A DNA stretch of 64,000 nucleotides from Thermomicrobiales bacterium (GTDB taxonomy: Bacteria > Chloroflexota > Chloroflexia > Thermomicrobiales > UBA6265), in NCBI GenBank assembly GCA_041390825.1, contig JAWKPF010000008.1, positions 132,100 to 196,099 of the forward strand. The letters are read 5' to 3'. Of this stretch, positions 16,675 through 24,959 are shown piece by piece; within the stretch, counting starts at the first letter, position 1; the number at the start of each line of letters is the position of its first letter. The position numbers were made by a program, and so were the translations under genes. A model generated the notes under the pieces. The model was not told the DNA's origin. It was given only the letters and a program-made list of their open reading frames with translations, and made no database searches.

Positions 16675-17736
16675 ATGGCTCAGGACGACCGGGACAAAGC
16701 GCTGGACCTCGCGATCGGGCAAATCGAGCGCCAATTCGGCAAGGGCTCCATCATGAAGATGGGCGAGGCTCATTCGATGCAGGTGGAAGCAATTCCGACC
16801 GGCAGTATCGCGCTCGATCTGGCGTTGGGCATCGGCGGCCTGCCGCGCGCCCGCATCACCGAGATCTACGGTCCGGAATCGTCCGGCAAGACCACGCTGG
16901 CGCTGCACGTCATTGCCGAGGCGCAAGCGGCGGGCGGCATGGCTGCCTACATCGACGCGGAGCATGCGCTCGATCCCATCTATGCTGCTCGGCTGGGTGT
17001 CGATCTGGACGAACTGTTGATCTCGCAACCGGATACGGGCGAGCAGGCGCTGGAAATCGTCGAAGCGCTCGTGCGTTCGAACGCGATCGATGTGATCGTG
17101 ATCGATTCGGTGGCTGCCCTGGTGCCCAAGGCGGAGATCGACGGTGACATGGGAGATTCCCATGTCGGTCTGCAAGCCCGGCTCATGAGCCAGGCGCTGC
17201 GCAAGCTCACCGGCGCCATCAGCCGCTCGAAGACCTGCGTCATCTTCATCAACCAGTTGCGTATGAAGATCGGCGTCATGTTCGGCAATCCCGAAACCAC
17301 CACGGGAGGCAACGCGCTCAAGTTCTACTCATCGACCCGGCTCGATATCCGCCGAATCGAGACGATCAAGAACGGTACCGATTCGGTTGGATCACGCGTG
17401 CGCGTGAAGGTCGTCAAGAACAAGGTGGCGCCCCCCTTCCGCCAGGCCGAGTTCGACATCATGTACAACCAGGGCATCTCGAAAGAGGGGAGTGTTCTGG
17501 ACGTTGCGACCGATATGGGCATCGTCCGCAAGCAGGGCGCCTGGTTCTATGTCGACGACGACCGCCTCGGTCAGGGACGTGAGAACGCCAAGGAGTTCCT
17601 CAAGCACAATCCCGACGTCATGGACGCGATTCTCGAACGGATCAAGGCCGGTTCTCCAGAGCTGAACCGGCTCGCGCTGGATGCGCAGGAAGACGTTGCC
17701 GTCGGCCCCAACGGTTTGGAGGAGCCTGCCTTCTAG
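16675..17736 (+). CDS. recA: Recombinase RecA
   Basis: A 353-aa RecA. From ATG 16675 (AAAGGA at 16663-16668) the Walker A motif GPESSGKT falls at residues 66-73, the same position as in E. coli RecA, which supports this start over ATG 16645. Other hallmarks are EIYGPESSGKTTLALHVIAEAQ-type core, YIDAEHALDPIYAARLGVD, VIVIDSVAALVPKAEIDG (Walker B), the L2 region GNPETTTGGNALKFYSSTR and the conserved RRIETIKNG. It forms ATP-dependent filaments on single-stranded DNA for homologous recombination and triggers LexA self-cleavage. The C-terminus is short and only mildly acidic. The gene is monocistronic and followed by a hairpin. Confidence 0.98.
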   Translation: MAQDDRDKALDLAIGQIERQFGKGSIMKMGEAHSMQVEAIPTGSIALDLALGIGGLPRARITEIYGPESSGKTTLALHVIAEAQAAGGMAAYIDAEHALDPIYAARLGVDLDELLISQPDTGEQALEIVEALVRSNAIDVIVIDSVAALVPKAEIDGDMGDSHVGLQARLMSQALRKLTGAISRSKTCVIFINQLRMKIGVMFGNPETTTGGNALKFYSSTRLDIRRIETIKNGTDSVGSRVRVKVVKNKVAPPFRQAEFDIMYNQGISKEGSVLDVATDMGIVRKQGAWFYVDDDRLGQGRENAKEFLKHNPDVMDAILERIKAGSPELNRLALDAQEDVAVGPNGLEEPAF

Positions 17737-17791
17737 TCCAGAGCCGTCAGGCGACGCGCTCGGCGGCGATTCTATGTTCCAGGGCTGCAGA

Positions 17792-17823
17792 AACCCCTCG
17801 TCTCCCGAACAGGGCGAGGGGTT
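17792..17823. terminator. Bidirectional terminator between recA and the opposing gene
   Basis: Stem AACCCCTCG (17792-17800) with CGAGGGGTT (17815-17823), 14-base loop, followed by CCTTTAT. The opposing gene ends at 17827, so the hairpin can serve both. Confidence 0.6.
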
Positions 17824-17826
17824 CCT

Positions 17827-18444
17827 TTATCCCCGCTCGATCGAATCGATCGCCCAGACCCCGTCGACCATCGTCAGTTCGTAGACCTCGGTGCTTCGAT
17901 CGGTATACCCGGCGCGCGCCTTCACTATCTGTCCGGAACCGCCAGTCAGTTCGATCGAGCGCAGTGTAGGGGTGTCGCCCTGGATCTCGGCAGTTCTGAG
18001 CACATCGGCCAGTTCGGCCTCCGGGATGCCGAGCTCATCGGCCAGCCGTGCCCGATACCTGGGAGAGCAGACCGCCAGTCCATCTACGAGATTCCCATCT
18101 CGTCGTGCGCGCAGGAGGCGCTCGATGGAGGTTGCCACCTCCGCGAGTGTCACATCCTGTCTGGGCGTCGAAACGCCGGTGAGCCACACCGGCGTCACCG
18201 GCGGCCGAGAAGTCGGCGGGCGTGAAACGGCCGGAGGACGCTCGACGTGTTGTGGGGCAATGGGAGATTCTGGCGTCCGGGCTTCGGGGGACTCGCGACG
18301 CTGCGCGCTTTCGCGTCGGAAAAGCAGAATCGCCAGCGCAAACATCGAGAGCACGAAGCCCGTCAGCAAGACCAGCGTCACTGCATCGAGCGTGCTTTCG
18401 TCCAATCCATCTGTGGTTGTTTGCAGCGCCAGCAGCACGGGCAC
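17827..18444 (-). CDS. Single-pass membrane protein with NTF2-like extracytoplasmic domain
   Basis: A 205-aa protein of no named family. One membrane segment (about residues 22-42, VTLVLLTGFVLSMFALAILLF) is followed by a basic/Pro-rich linker with SRPPTSRPP-type repeats to about 90. A C-terminal domain (about 95-205) has the look of an NTF2/SnoaL-like fold: VATSIERLLRARRDGNLVDGLAVCSPRYRARLADEL, then a helix and beta strands ending YELTMVDGVWAIDSIERG. No catalytic residues are evident. It converges on recA and is divergent from nothing obvious. The Pro-rich linker and membrane anchor suggest an envelope role. Confidence 0.65.
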   Translation of the reverse strand: MPVLLALQTTTDGLDESTLDAVTLVLLTGFVLSMFALAILLFRRESAQRRESPEARTPESPIAPQHVERPPAVSRPPTSRPPVTPVWLTGVSTPRQDVTLAEVATSIERLLRARRDGNLVDGLAVCSPRYRARLADELGIPEAELADVLRTAEIQGDTPTLRSIELTGGSGQIVKARAGYTDRSTEVYELTMVDGVWAIDSIERG

Positions 18445-18550
18445 GCCAGGCCTTTGTCCGGTCGGGTCGTCGATGAGGCAGACTCTATCCGATCCTCCCC
18501 GCGGGACGGATCGGGCGCGCGCATTTCAGGACCAAAGTACCGCTCGGCCG

Positions 18551-20488
18551 CTACGACGAAACGGGGAGATTGGCGATCTCGATCACGGGAACGTCATCCG
18601 CTGGCACGAAGTCGAACACCTTCCCGAAGAAGTAGAGCGAGCTGTCGAGCGCGTGGCGAATGTTTTCGCTCTTGCGGAAGCCGTGCTGCTCTCCTTCGTA
18701 GATCACCAGCGCTACCGGCTTGCCGTTCGCTTCGACCGCGTCATACATCATCTGCGCCTGGTTGGGTGGGACGACCTTGTCTTCGTCTCCCTGGAAGATG
18801 AGGAGCGGCGCGGTGATATTCTCGACATAATGCACCGCCGAACGTTCCTTGTATCGATCGATCGCCTCGGGGTAGGGACCGATCAGGCCATCCAGATAGC
18901 GGGACTCGAACTTGTGGGTGTCGTGCACCATCGCTTCCAGATCGCCGATGCCAAAGTAACTCACCCCGGCTTTGAAGAAATCGCGGAAGGCGAGCGCCGA
19001 GAGGGTGGTGTAGCCGCTGGCGCTCCATCCCTGGATGATGATCCGCTCTGGATCGACCAATCCCTCCTCGATCAGGTGCTTGGCCCCGTTCACGCAATCG
19101 TCGATGTCGACGATGCCCCAGTTGCCATTCAACCGGTCGCGATATGCGCGTCCGTAGTTCGTGCTGCCGCCGTAATCGACATCCAGCACGGCAAAACCGC
19201 GACTGGTCCAATACTGGATCTGCGCGCGCTGCGCGGTGGAGGTTGCGCCGGTCGGGCCGCCATGGCTTTGCACGATCAACGGCGGCAGCTCACCGTCCGG
19301 GGCGGCAAAGTCCTTGTTCTGGGGCGGGTAGTAGAACCCGAACGCGGTTCTGCCGCCGGTGGTGGGGAATTCGATCGCGCCGGGAACCGAAACGTAGCCT
19401 CGCTCGAACTCCTGGTCCGAGGTCGCCCGCAGCTTCTTCAGTTTGCCAGTGTCGACATCGAGTTGCACCAGCGCGGTCGGCTCCACCGGTGACCCAGCCT
19501 TGAACACGACCTTGCCGTCATGTGCATGGACAGAGCTGATCATGGTCGATGGCAGGTCGACCGGATCGAGTTCCCGTGTTTCCAGATCGATGACGTTCAA
19601 ACGCCAGCGGCCATCCTTGAACGAAGCGATGGCGACGCGCCCTTCGTCCAGGAAGCCGAACGTCGACTGCGAAAAGACCCAGAGCGGGAGTCCATACTCG
19701 GCAGCGTCCTCATAGACGATCTCTACCCCGTTGTCGCCCTCCCGGTAGAGATTCCACCACCCGGTGCGGTCCGAGACGAAATAGAGCCGATCGTCGAGCG
19801 ACCAGGCCGGTTCGAAGATCGACTCGCTCGCTCCGCCCGCCACCAGCCTGCGGTTGCCAATCGAGCCATCCGCTTCGATATCGCCCACCCAAAGCTCACA
19901 TCCATCCCAGGGCATGTTTGGATGGTCCCAACTCAGCCAGCACAGGCGTTTTCCGTCGTGGCTCACACGCGGAGTGGCGAAGAAATCATGTCCTCCGACC
20001 AGCACCTGTCCGGTTTGGGAGCCATCCAGCGGAATCGAGCCAATCGAGTTGACGGCTTCCTTTGCGCCGGTGGTGTGATCTTCGCGCACGGCGATCAGGC
20101 GATTGTGCGCCCGATCGAAGGTGAAATCGGCATGTCGAATATCACTGGCCGGGGTCAGCGGAATGTTGTCGCCATCGACGACGAGCTGGTAGACCCGCTG
20201 GTCCGCGTCGTTCACGAAATAGACGGTGCCGTCCACCACGGTGAACGCCGCCCCGCCGTATTCATGCACGCGAGTACGGGCGCTCCATGGCGCGGGGAGC
20301 AGTTCCTCGATCGTGCCCCCGGGCGCCCAGCGTTCGATCGCATAACGACCCTTCTCGTTGGGATGTTGCTCGGACCAATAGATGGTGTCGCCGTCTACGA
20401 CCGTGTCTTCCAGCTGGATCGACGATGCTGTAATGGCTGCCGAGGTGATTGGCGATTTCCATGCGCCATACGGCGCGATTTCGACCAC
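18551..20488 (-). CDS. S9 family prolyl oligopeptidase / acylaminoacyl-peptidase
   Basis: A 645-aa cytoplasmic serine peptidase. The N-terminal half (to about 370) is a degenerate WD40/PD40-type beta-propeller (repeats such as SHDGKRLCWLSWDHPNMPWDG). The C-terminal alpha/beta-hydrolase domain has the nucleophile elbow GWSASGYTT, the Asp in FQGDEDKVVPPNQA and the His in GEQHGFR, completing the triad. SHGGPTGAT forms the oxyanion region. The start is GTG at 20488, with AAGGAG about ten bases upstream. There is no signal peptide. It probably trims oligopeptides or N-acyl peptides. The 277-base divergent gap to the next gene carries promoters for both. Confidence 0.9.
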   Translation of the reverse strand: MVEIAPYGAWKSPITSAAITASSIQLEDTVVDGDTIYWSEQHPNEKGRYAIERWAPGGTIEELLPAPWSARTRVHEYGGAAFTVVDGTVYFVNDADQRVYQLVVDGDNIPLTPASDIRHADFTFDRAHNRLIAVREDHTTGAKEAVNSIGSIPLDGSQTGQVLVGGHDFFATPRVSHDGKRLCWLSWDHPNMPWDGCELWVGDIEADGSIGNRRLVAGGASESIFEPAWSLDDRLYFVSDRTGWWNLYREGDNGVEIVYEDAAEYGLPLWVFSQSTFGFLDEGRVAIASFKDGRWRLNVIDLETRELDPVDLPSTMISSVHAHDGKVVFKAGSPVEPTALVQLDVDTGKLKKLRATSDQEFERGYVSVPGAIEFPTTGGRTAFGFYYPPQNKDFAAPDGELPPLIVQSHGGPTGATSTAQRAQIQYWTSRGFAVLDVDYGGSTNYGRAYRDRLNGNWGIVDIDDCVNGAKHLIEEGLVDPERIIIQGWSASGYTTLSALAFRDFFKAGVSYFGIGDLEAMVHDTHKFESRYLDGLIGPYPEAIDRYKERSAVHYVENITAPLLIFQGDEDKVVPPNQAQMMYDAVEANGKPVALVIYEGEQHGFRKSENIRHALDSSLYFFGKVFDFVPADDVPVIEIANLPVSS

Positions 20489-20710
20489 GGGATGTCTGCT
20501 CCTTGCTTGCAGCGGCGGTTCTCACTGGAACATTCATAGCACGGGTTGGCCCCCATGCGTGTTCCCGGTGTGGTGTTTGCCTCATCGGACGGTGTTCGCG
20601 GGGCGGCCATGCCGGAACGATCGAGAGTGGAGTGACGTCATTGCCGCTGGTAGGTGAGGGATCTCCAATTCGGGTGGGCGGGAGCCGTCCACGGTGCAGC
20701 AGGAGCCGAC

Positions 20711-20719
20711 TGCTACAAT
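20711..20719 (+). promoter_or_regulatory. Candidate extended -10 promoter
   Basis: TGC-TACAAT at 20711-20719 (TG extension plus 5/6 match); no convincing -35. A start near 20726 would give a 40-base leader to the ATG at 20766 and argues against the longer reading frame from 20694. Confidence 0.4.
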
Positions 20720-20765
20720 CGTGGGCTGCGGCGACCTGTCGCATCGTCCAGATCTGGAGACCCGT

Positions 20766-22025
20766 ATGCCGAGTTCGCGTTCCGCTGTGACGCCACGAAT
20801 CGTGACCGCCCAGGACCTTTCCGCTTTGTCGTTGCAGTCGTTCGGACTCGAGTTCAGCGCTGGCCCCTGGAAGCTGACGCTTTCCAACTTGGTGCGCGGG
20901 GCGGACGCAGCCGCCCAGATTGCCGCTGCCTCCGATCAGAACGCGGCGCCAGAGGACGGTATCGACTATCTGCTCTTCCAGGTGAATGCCACCAATGTCG
21001 GGCAGGAGCGCATCTGGATCGACTACGACGACTTTGCCGTTTTTGGCGCCTCGGGTATCGTGCGGCGCTCGCTGCAATTGATGCCGCCCGCTCCAATGCT
21101 CCAGGCTGCGGTAGAGCCAGGGCAATCGACCTCGGGCTACGTGGTTGGCGCGATCGAGAGCGACGACGCCGCTCCGGTGATCCTATTCGATAGTCGTTTG
21201 TTGACAGGCTTCTGGTCCGATAGCGTCGTTGCCGCAGTGGTTGGGGGCTCGCTTCCCGGGGCGCCAGCGCAACCAGAGGCGGTCAATGACGTTGGCACGA
21301 GCCCGACCGCGCCGGCCACCGCGAATCAGGCCATCGTTACCGAGGATTGGCAGGTCGAGCTACTCCAGGCGGTATTCGGGCAGGATGTCTACGAACTGAC
21401 CGATTTCCGGACGCAGGCGGTGGGTGACTCCGATCCCAGCCTCATCCCGCAATGGGCGGCGATCCAGATGCAGGTGACCAACAATCGGGATGGCTCTGCG
21501 GTGTCGCATTTCCCGGTGACGGCCTTCGCCCTCTCATATGGCGATGGCGAGGAGATCCTCGACGTCGCTCGTCTCACGCCGCCGTTGCCGGATATCGCGG
21601 GAGACTATCTGCCTGGCGCGACCCGCACCGGGTGGGCGGCTTTCGAGCGGCCAGTCGATTTCTCTGGTTCCCTGGTGCGCTTTCAGCCGTTCCGCACGGA
21701 TGCCGATGTGCGCTACCTGACCTGGGGCGATGGTTCTGCTCCCGAGAATGCCGGACAAGCAACGGCGCAGCAGGAGGAGACACCGGCCGCGCCGTCCGAG
21801 ACGTTCGCCAATGGAGCCTCGGTCACGACCAACGAGTCCGATGTCAACCTTCGCGCGGAGGCTTCGACCTCGGCGGACATCATTGAAACGCTTCCCGAGG
21901 GAACAACACTCACTGTTACCGGCGATCCAGTGGAGGCCGATGGCTATACCTGGTATCCGGTGCAAGACCCCGCCACCGGGAACAGCGGATTTGTCGCCGC
22001 CAACTTCCTGCGAGCGGCTGCCTAG
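20766..22025 (+). CDS. Hypothetical protein with two Ig-like (DUF4352-type) regions and C-terminal SH3
   Basis: About 419 aa from ATG 20766 (GGAG six bases upstream). Two similar beta-rich regions, about residues 25-165 and 185-320, each contain a YLLFQVNATNVG- or AAIQMQVTNNRDG-like strand and a late G-x-x-x-GY/GW segment, resembling DUF4352/telomeric-repeat-factor Ig folds. A C-terminal SH3b domain (about 350-418) reads DVNLRAEASTSADIIETLPE ... WYPVQDPATGNSGFVAANFL. No signal peptide is visible with this start, which is odd for an SH3b protein; a longer non-ATG start does not add one either. It precedes a PLDc_N protein by eight bases and is probably in its operon. Confidence 0.65.
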   Translation: MPSSRSAVTPRIVTAQDLSALSLQSFGLEFSAGPWKLTLSNLVRGADAAAQIAAASDQNAAPEDGIDYLLFQVNATNVGQERIWIDYDDFAVFGASGIVRRSLQLMPPAPMLQAAVEPGQSTSGYVVGAIESDDAAPVILFDSRLLTGFWSDSVVAAVVGGSLPGAPAQPEAVNDVGTSPTAPATANQAIVTEDWQVELLQAVFGQDVYELTDFRTQAVGDSDPSLIPQWAAIQMQVTNNRDGSAVSHFPVTAFALSYGDGEEILDVARLTPPLPDIAGDYLPGATRTGWAAFERPVDFSGSLVRFQPFRTDADVRYLTWGDGSAPENAGQATAQQEETPAAPSETFANGASVTTNESDVNLRAEASTSADIIETLPEGTTLTVTGDPVEADGYTWYPVQDPATGNSGFVAANFLRAAA

Positions 22026-22033
22026 CAACGCCG

Positions 22034-22327
22034 ATGAGTTGGCAGCGCTCGATGCTGATCGCCGCCATCCTCCTGTTTGCGGTGGTCTATTACGGGCTGG
22101 CCGCAGTTGCGCTGCGCGATCTCTGGCGCCGGCCCGCCGTTCGTGGCGAAAACAAGACGGGCTGGGCGCTGGCGATCCTCTGTTTGCCGATCCTTGGCGC
22201 GGTGCTCTATGGCTACCTCGGCGCGCCTGACGGGATTTCCCGTGCATCGCAAGCCGCGGAACCAGAATTCACACCATTCGAGCATCTCTTCGACGATGAC
22301 GACTTCTGGAAGGAACCGCGCCGATGA
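22034..22327 (+). CDS. Small membrane protein, PLDc_N-like
   Basis: A 97-aa protein with two predicted membrane helices (about 7-28 and 44-64) around a short basic loop, RDLWRRPAVRGENKTGWALAILCLPILGAVLYGYLG in overall pattern. The W-x-x-x-x-x-PxxGxxxY arrangement matches the phospholipase D/nuclease N-terminal domain found alone in many Gram-positive and Chloroflexi membrane proteins. The tail is acidic (FDDDDFW). Its stop overlaps the next start by four bases (ATGA), so translation is coupled to the deacetylase-family gene. Confidence 0.65.
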   Translation: MSWQRSMLIAAILLFAVVYYGLAAVALRDLWRRPAVRGENKTGWALAILCLPILGAVLYGYLGAPDGISRASQAAEPEFTPFEHLFDDDDFWKEPRR

Positions 22328-23259
22328 CCACCGCGCTCTATCGCTCGCCGCGTTTCGCCCAGCATGACGAGCCGTCGCATGTCGAGAACCAGCGGCGATT
22401 GAAGGCGGTCGACGCGGAGCTGGAACGATCTGGCTTGCTGGCGACGAACCCGCAACCTGCCTTCGCTGCCGCCACATTGGAACAGTTGTCCCGGGTCCAC
22501 GATCCGCGCTACATCGATGCGCTAGCGCGTGCCGCAAGCCAGGGCGGCGGCTGGATCGACAACGACACGTATATGGGTCCGCAATCGGTCGAGGTGGCCG
22601 CGCTGGCATCGGGCGCGGCAGTGGCTGCGGTCGATGCCGCGCTGGACGGATCGGTGAAACAGGGATTCGTTCTCGCCCGGCCGCCCGGGCATCACGCGCG
22701 GCCCTCGATCGGCATGGGATTCTGTCTCTTCGACACCATCGCTGTCGGCGCAGCCCATGCGTTGAATGCAGGCATCGAACGGATCGCCATTGTCGACTGG
22801 GATGTGCATCACGGCAATGGCACGCAAGAAATCTTCTGGACAAGCCCAAATGTCTTCTTCGCGTCGATTCATCAGTGGCCGCTCTTTCCAGGAACCGGGG
22901 CAGCCAGCGAAACTGGAAAGGACGCCGGAGCGGGCTACACGCTGAATGCTCCGCTGGCCGCCGGAGCGGGCAATGAGCGCTACCTGCACGTGCTGGACGA
23001 GGTCATCCTGCCAAGGTTGCGCGCCTTCGAGCCGGAGCTCGTCATGGTTTCTGCGGGATACGACTGCCATCGCGACGATCCGCTCGGCAGCATGCGCGTC
23101 GACGAGGATGGATTTGCTGACATGACGGTCCGGTTGCTGGAACTTGCCCATGCGCATGCTGACGGTCGAATTGTCCTCGTGCTCGAGGGTGGCTACGATC
23201 CATCGGCGCTGGCGCGCAGCGTGGTTCGCACCATTCAGACACTCGATGGGGCGGTATAG
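22324..23259 (+). CDS. Histone deacetylase-family (AcuC/HDAC) hydrolase
   Basis: A 311-aa member of the arginase/deacetylase fold. Diagnostic motifs are RPPGHHA (catalytic His pair), the metal-binding VDWDVHHGNGT, FFASIHQWPLFPGTG, and the second metal Asp in SAGYDCHRDDPLG, followed by LEGGYD with the transition-state Tyr region. Family members remove acetyl groups from proteins or polyamines (acetylpolyamine amidohydrolase, AcuC); the exact substrate is not assignable. No acetyltransferase or acetoin gene is near. It is translationally coupled to the PLDc_N protein upstream. Confidence 0.9.
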   Translation: MTTALYRSPRFAQHDEPSHVENQRRLKAVDAELERSGLLATNPQPAFAAATLEQLSRVHDPRYIDALARAASQGGGWIDNDTYMGPQSVEVAALASGAAVAAVDAALDGSVKQGFVLARPPGHHARPSIGMGFCLFDTIAVGAAHALNAGIERIAIVDWDVHHGNGTQEIFWTSPNVFFASIHQWPLFPGTGAASETGKDAGAGYTLNAPLAAGAGNERYLHVLDEVILPRLRAFEPELVMVSAGYDCHRDDPLGSMRVDEDGFADMTVRLLELAHAHADGRIVLVLEGGYDPSALARSVVRTIQTLDGAV

Positions 23260-23307
23260 TGTGCGCATTGTGTTGTCGTACGTCACCACGCCCAGAGTGC
23301 TGCCTCG

Positions 23308-24456
23308 ATGAGTGATTTCGGATCGTTACCGCCCCAGGGGGGAATGTCGCCATTCCGTCAGGACGATGAACGGAAGCGGGAGCTTGCCCGTCTGGCGACG
23401 CTGCAAAACCAGATCGACGAGCTGCGCACCGCGCTGCGCGAATTGGCCAGCCGTCAGGTCCGCCTGGAAGAAGGCGTCAAGCAGATGGAAGGCGGGAACG
23501 CCGAGAACCGCATCCTGATCGAGCAATCGCGCCAGGAGAGCCAGGTGTCTGCCCGGGCCCGCGCAATCGACGAAAACCGCACTCGCCAGCAGATCGTCGA
23601 CATGGATCAGCGACTGGAAGACGCGGTGCGTCCGATCCGCTCTCTGCAAGCGCATGTGAGCGAGCTGCTGGAGGCCTCACGCCGCAAGACTGACGATACC
23701 GGCGCGTACAACCGCCGATTCGAGGAGATTCGCTCCGCGATCGAGCATCTGCAAGCCGTTGGCGATCGCAATACGATCGCCGCCCACCAGCTGCGCGAGA
23801 CGATCGAGAGCTCCAAGGGCGAAGTCGATCTGGTACGGCGCGACATCCTGCGTAACGAGGATGCTGTCAAGATCGTCGATCAGGAGATGCGGCGCCGCAT
23901 CGCCGAGGTGGCGCAGGCCAGCGAAGGGTTCAATGCCCGATTGGACGATATTCGCGCCGACGTGGCGCATGGGCTCGATCTCATCCAGGACCTGCAACGT
24001 GCCGGCGCGAGCGTGGAACCGAGCTTCGAAGAATTGCGCAAAGCCGATGCCGATATGAAAGCCGAGGCGGCGCGCATCAATCAGCAGGCGCTCGAACGGC
24101 ATGAAACCATCGTCGATCGTATCGACGATCTGCGGCAAGCCACCGATGCGCAGGTCGCGGAGGTGCGCACGTCGCAAGACCAGCGTTTCGAACGGTTGGG
24201 GGAGCGGATCGACGAGATCAACGAGCAGTATCGGGAGTTGGGAGTGCGCATCGCTGCCTTCGTGCATCAGCTGGATGAGTTGCGTCTGGTGGATGAGTCC
24301 CTTCGGCGTGATCTCTGGCAACTGCACGAACAACGTGTCCGGTTGCGGCTCGAACAGGCGCAGCAAGAGCTGGATCAGCTCAGTGGCACCCGCCGCGAGT
24401 CCGAAGACGCTGCCCGCCGACCGGTGGTTGCCTTGCCAAGACCGGCGGATCGATAG
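23308..24456 (+). CDS. Long coiled-coil protein
   Basis: A 382-aa protein made almost entirely of heptad-pattern helix (RLATLQNQIDELRTALREL..., many A/E/Q/R and D-R-I-D repeats), from about residue 20 to 365. It has no membrane segment, no signal and no catalytic motif. The pattern resembles structural coiled-coil proteins of the Smc/DivIVA/apolipoprotein type, but no family is recognisable. It begins 48 bases after the deacetylase-family gene and may be co-transcribed. Possible roles are cytoskeletal or envelope scaffolding; that is inference. Confidence 0.7.
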   Translation: MSDFGSLPPQGGMSPFRQDDERKRELARLATLQNQIDELRTALRELASRQVRLEEGVKQMEGGNAENRILIEQSRQESQVSARARAIDENRTRQQIVDMDQRLEDAVRPIRSLQAHVSELLEASRRKTDDTGAYNRRFEEIRSAIEHLQAVGDRNTIAAHQLRETIESSKGEVDLVRRDILRNEDAVKIVDQEMRRRIAEVAQASEGFNARLDDIRADVAHGLDLIQDLQRAGASVEPSFEELRKADADMKAEAARINQQALERHETIVDRIDDLRQATDAQVAEVRTSQDQRFERLGERIDEINEQYRELGVRIAAFVHQLDELRLVDESLRRDLWQLHEQRVRLRLEQAQQELDQLSGTRRESEDAARRPVVALPRPADR

Positions 24457-24463
24457 CAACGAG

Positions 24464-24484
24464 GTCCAGCGTCCAGCGTCTGGC
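24464..24484 (+). repeat. Tandem heptamer GTCCAGC
   Basis: Two perfect copies (24464-24470, 24471-24477) and one diverged copy GTCTGGC (24478-24484), in the gap between two genes. Confidence 0.6.
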
Positions 24485-24524
24485 GATCTCGGTGCCGGAC
24501 CCTGGGTTCGCTCGAGGAGTGCTG

Positions 24525-24959
24525 GTGCGTCGCCGAAACCGCAGTCCGATCGAAATCCGGCGTCTCTCCTACGTCATCATGGTCCTGGCGTCAATGGCTG
24601 GCGGGTGGGCGGGAGCGACGGAAGGACCAGTCGCGATGATCGCGGTACTGGTGCTGTCGGTGGCTGCAACGGCGTGCTACGTCCGAGCCGCCGATCTCCT
24701 GCTCGATTTCGACTATCGACGCACGCGCAGGCAGGCGGTCTTGTTTGCGATCGTGGGTATGGCCGCAGCGCTCGTCGGCTGCGTGGTTGCCTCGCAAGTG
24801 ACGAATGGCAGTCGATCTGAGTTGGTGCGGGCGCTGGGGTATGCCGCAATCGGTGGGGGAATTGCGGTTGGGCTTTCCGGGCTCGTGGCGTTGCTTTGGT
24901 CGTTTGCCGGAACCTATGCTGGTGAGCAGATCGAGAAACGGAGCAACGAGGAATGGTAG
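24525..24959 (+). CDS. Small integral membrane protein
   Basis: About 144 aa from GTG 24525, chosen because GAGGAG lies at 24514-24519 with five-base spacing; GTG 24492 is the alternative. Four hydrophobic segments are visible (YVIMVLASMAGGWAG, AMIAVLVLSVAATACYV, AVLFAIVGMAAALVGCVVA, AIGGGIAVGLSGLVALLW). No family is recognised. The stop overlaps the start of the YfhO-like gene by seven bases, so the two are translationally coupled and probably function together in the membrane. Confidence 0.6.
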   Translation: MRRRNRSPIEIRRLSYVIMVLASMAGGWAGATEGPVAMIAVLVLSVAATACYVRAADLLLDFDYRRTRRQAVLFAIVGMAAALVGCVVASQVTNGSRSELVRALGYAAIGGGIAVGLSGLVALLWSFAGTYAGEQIEKRSNEEW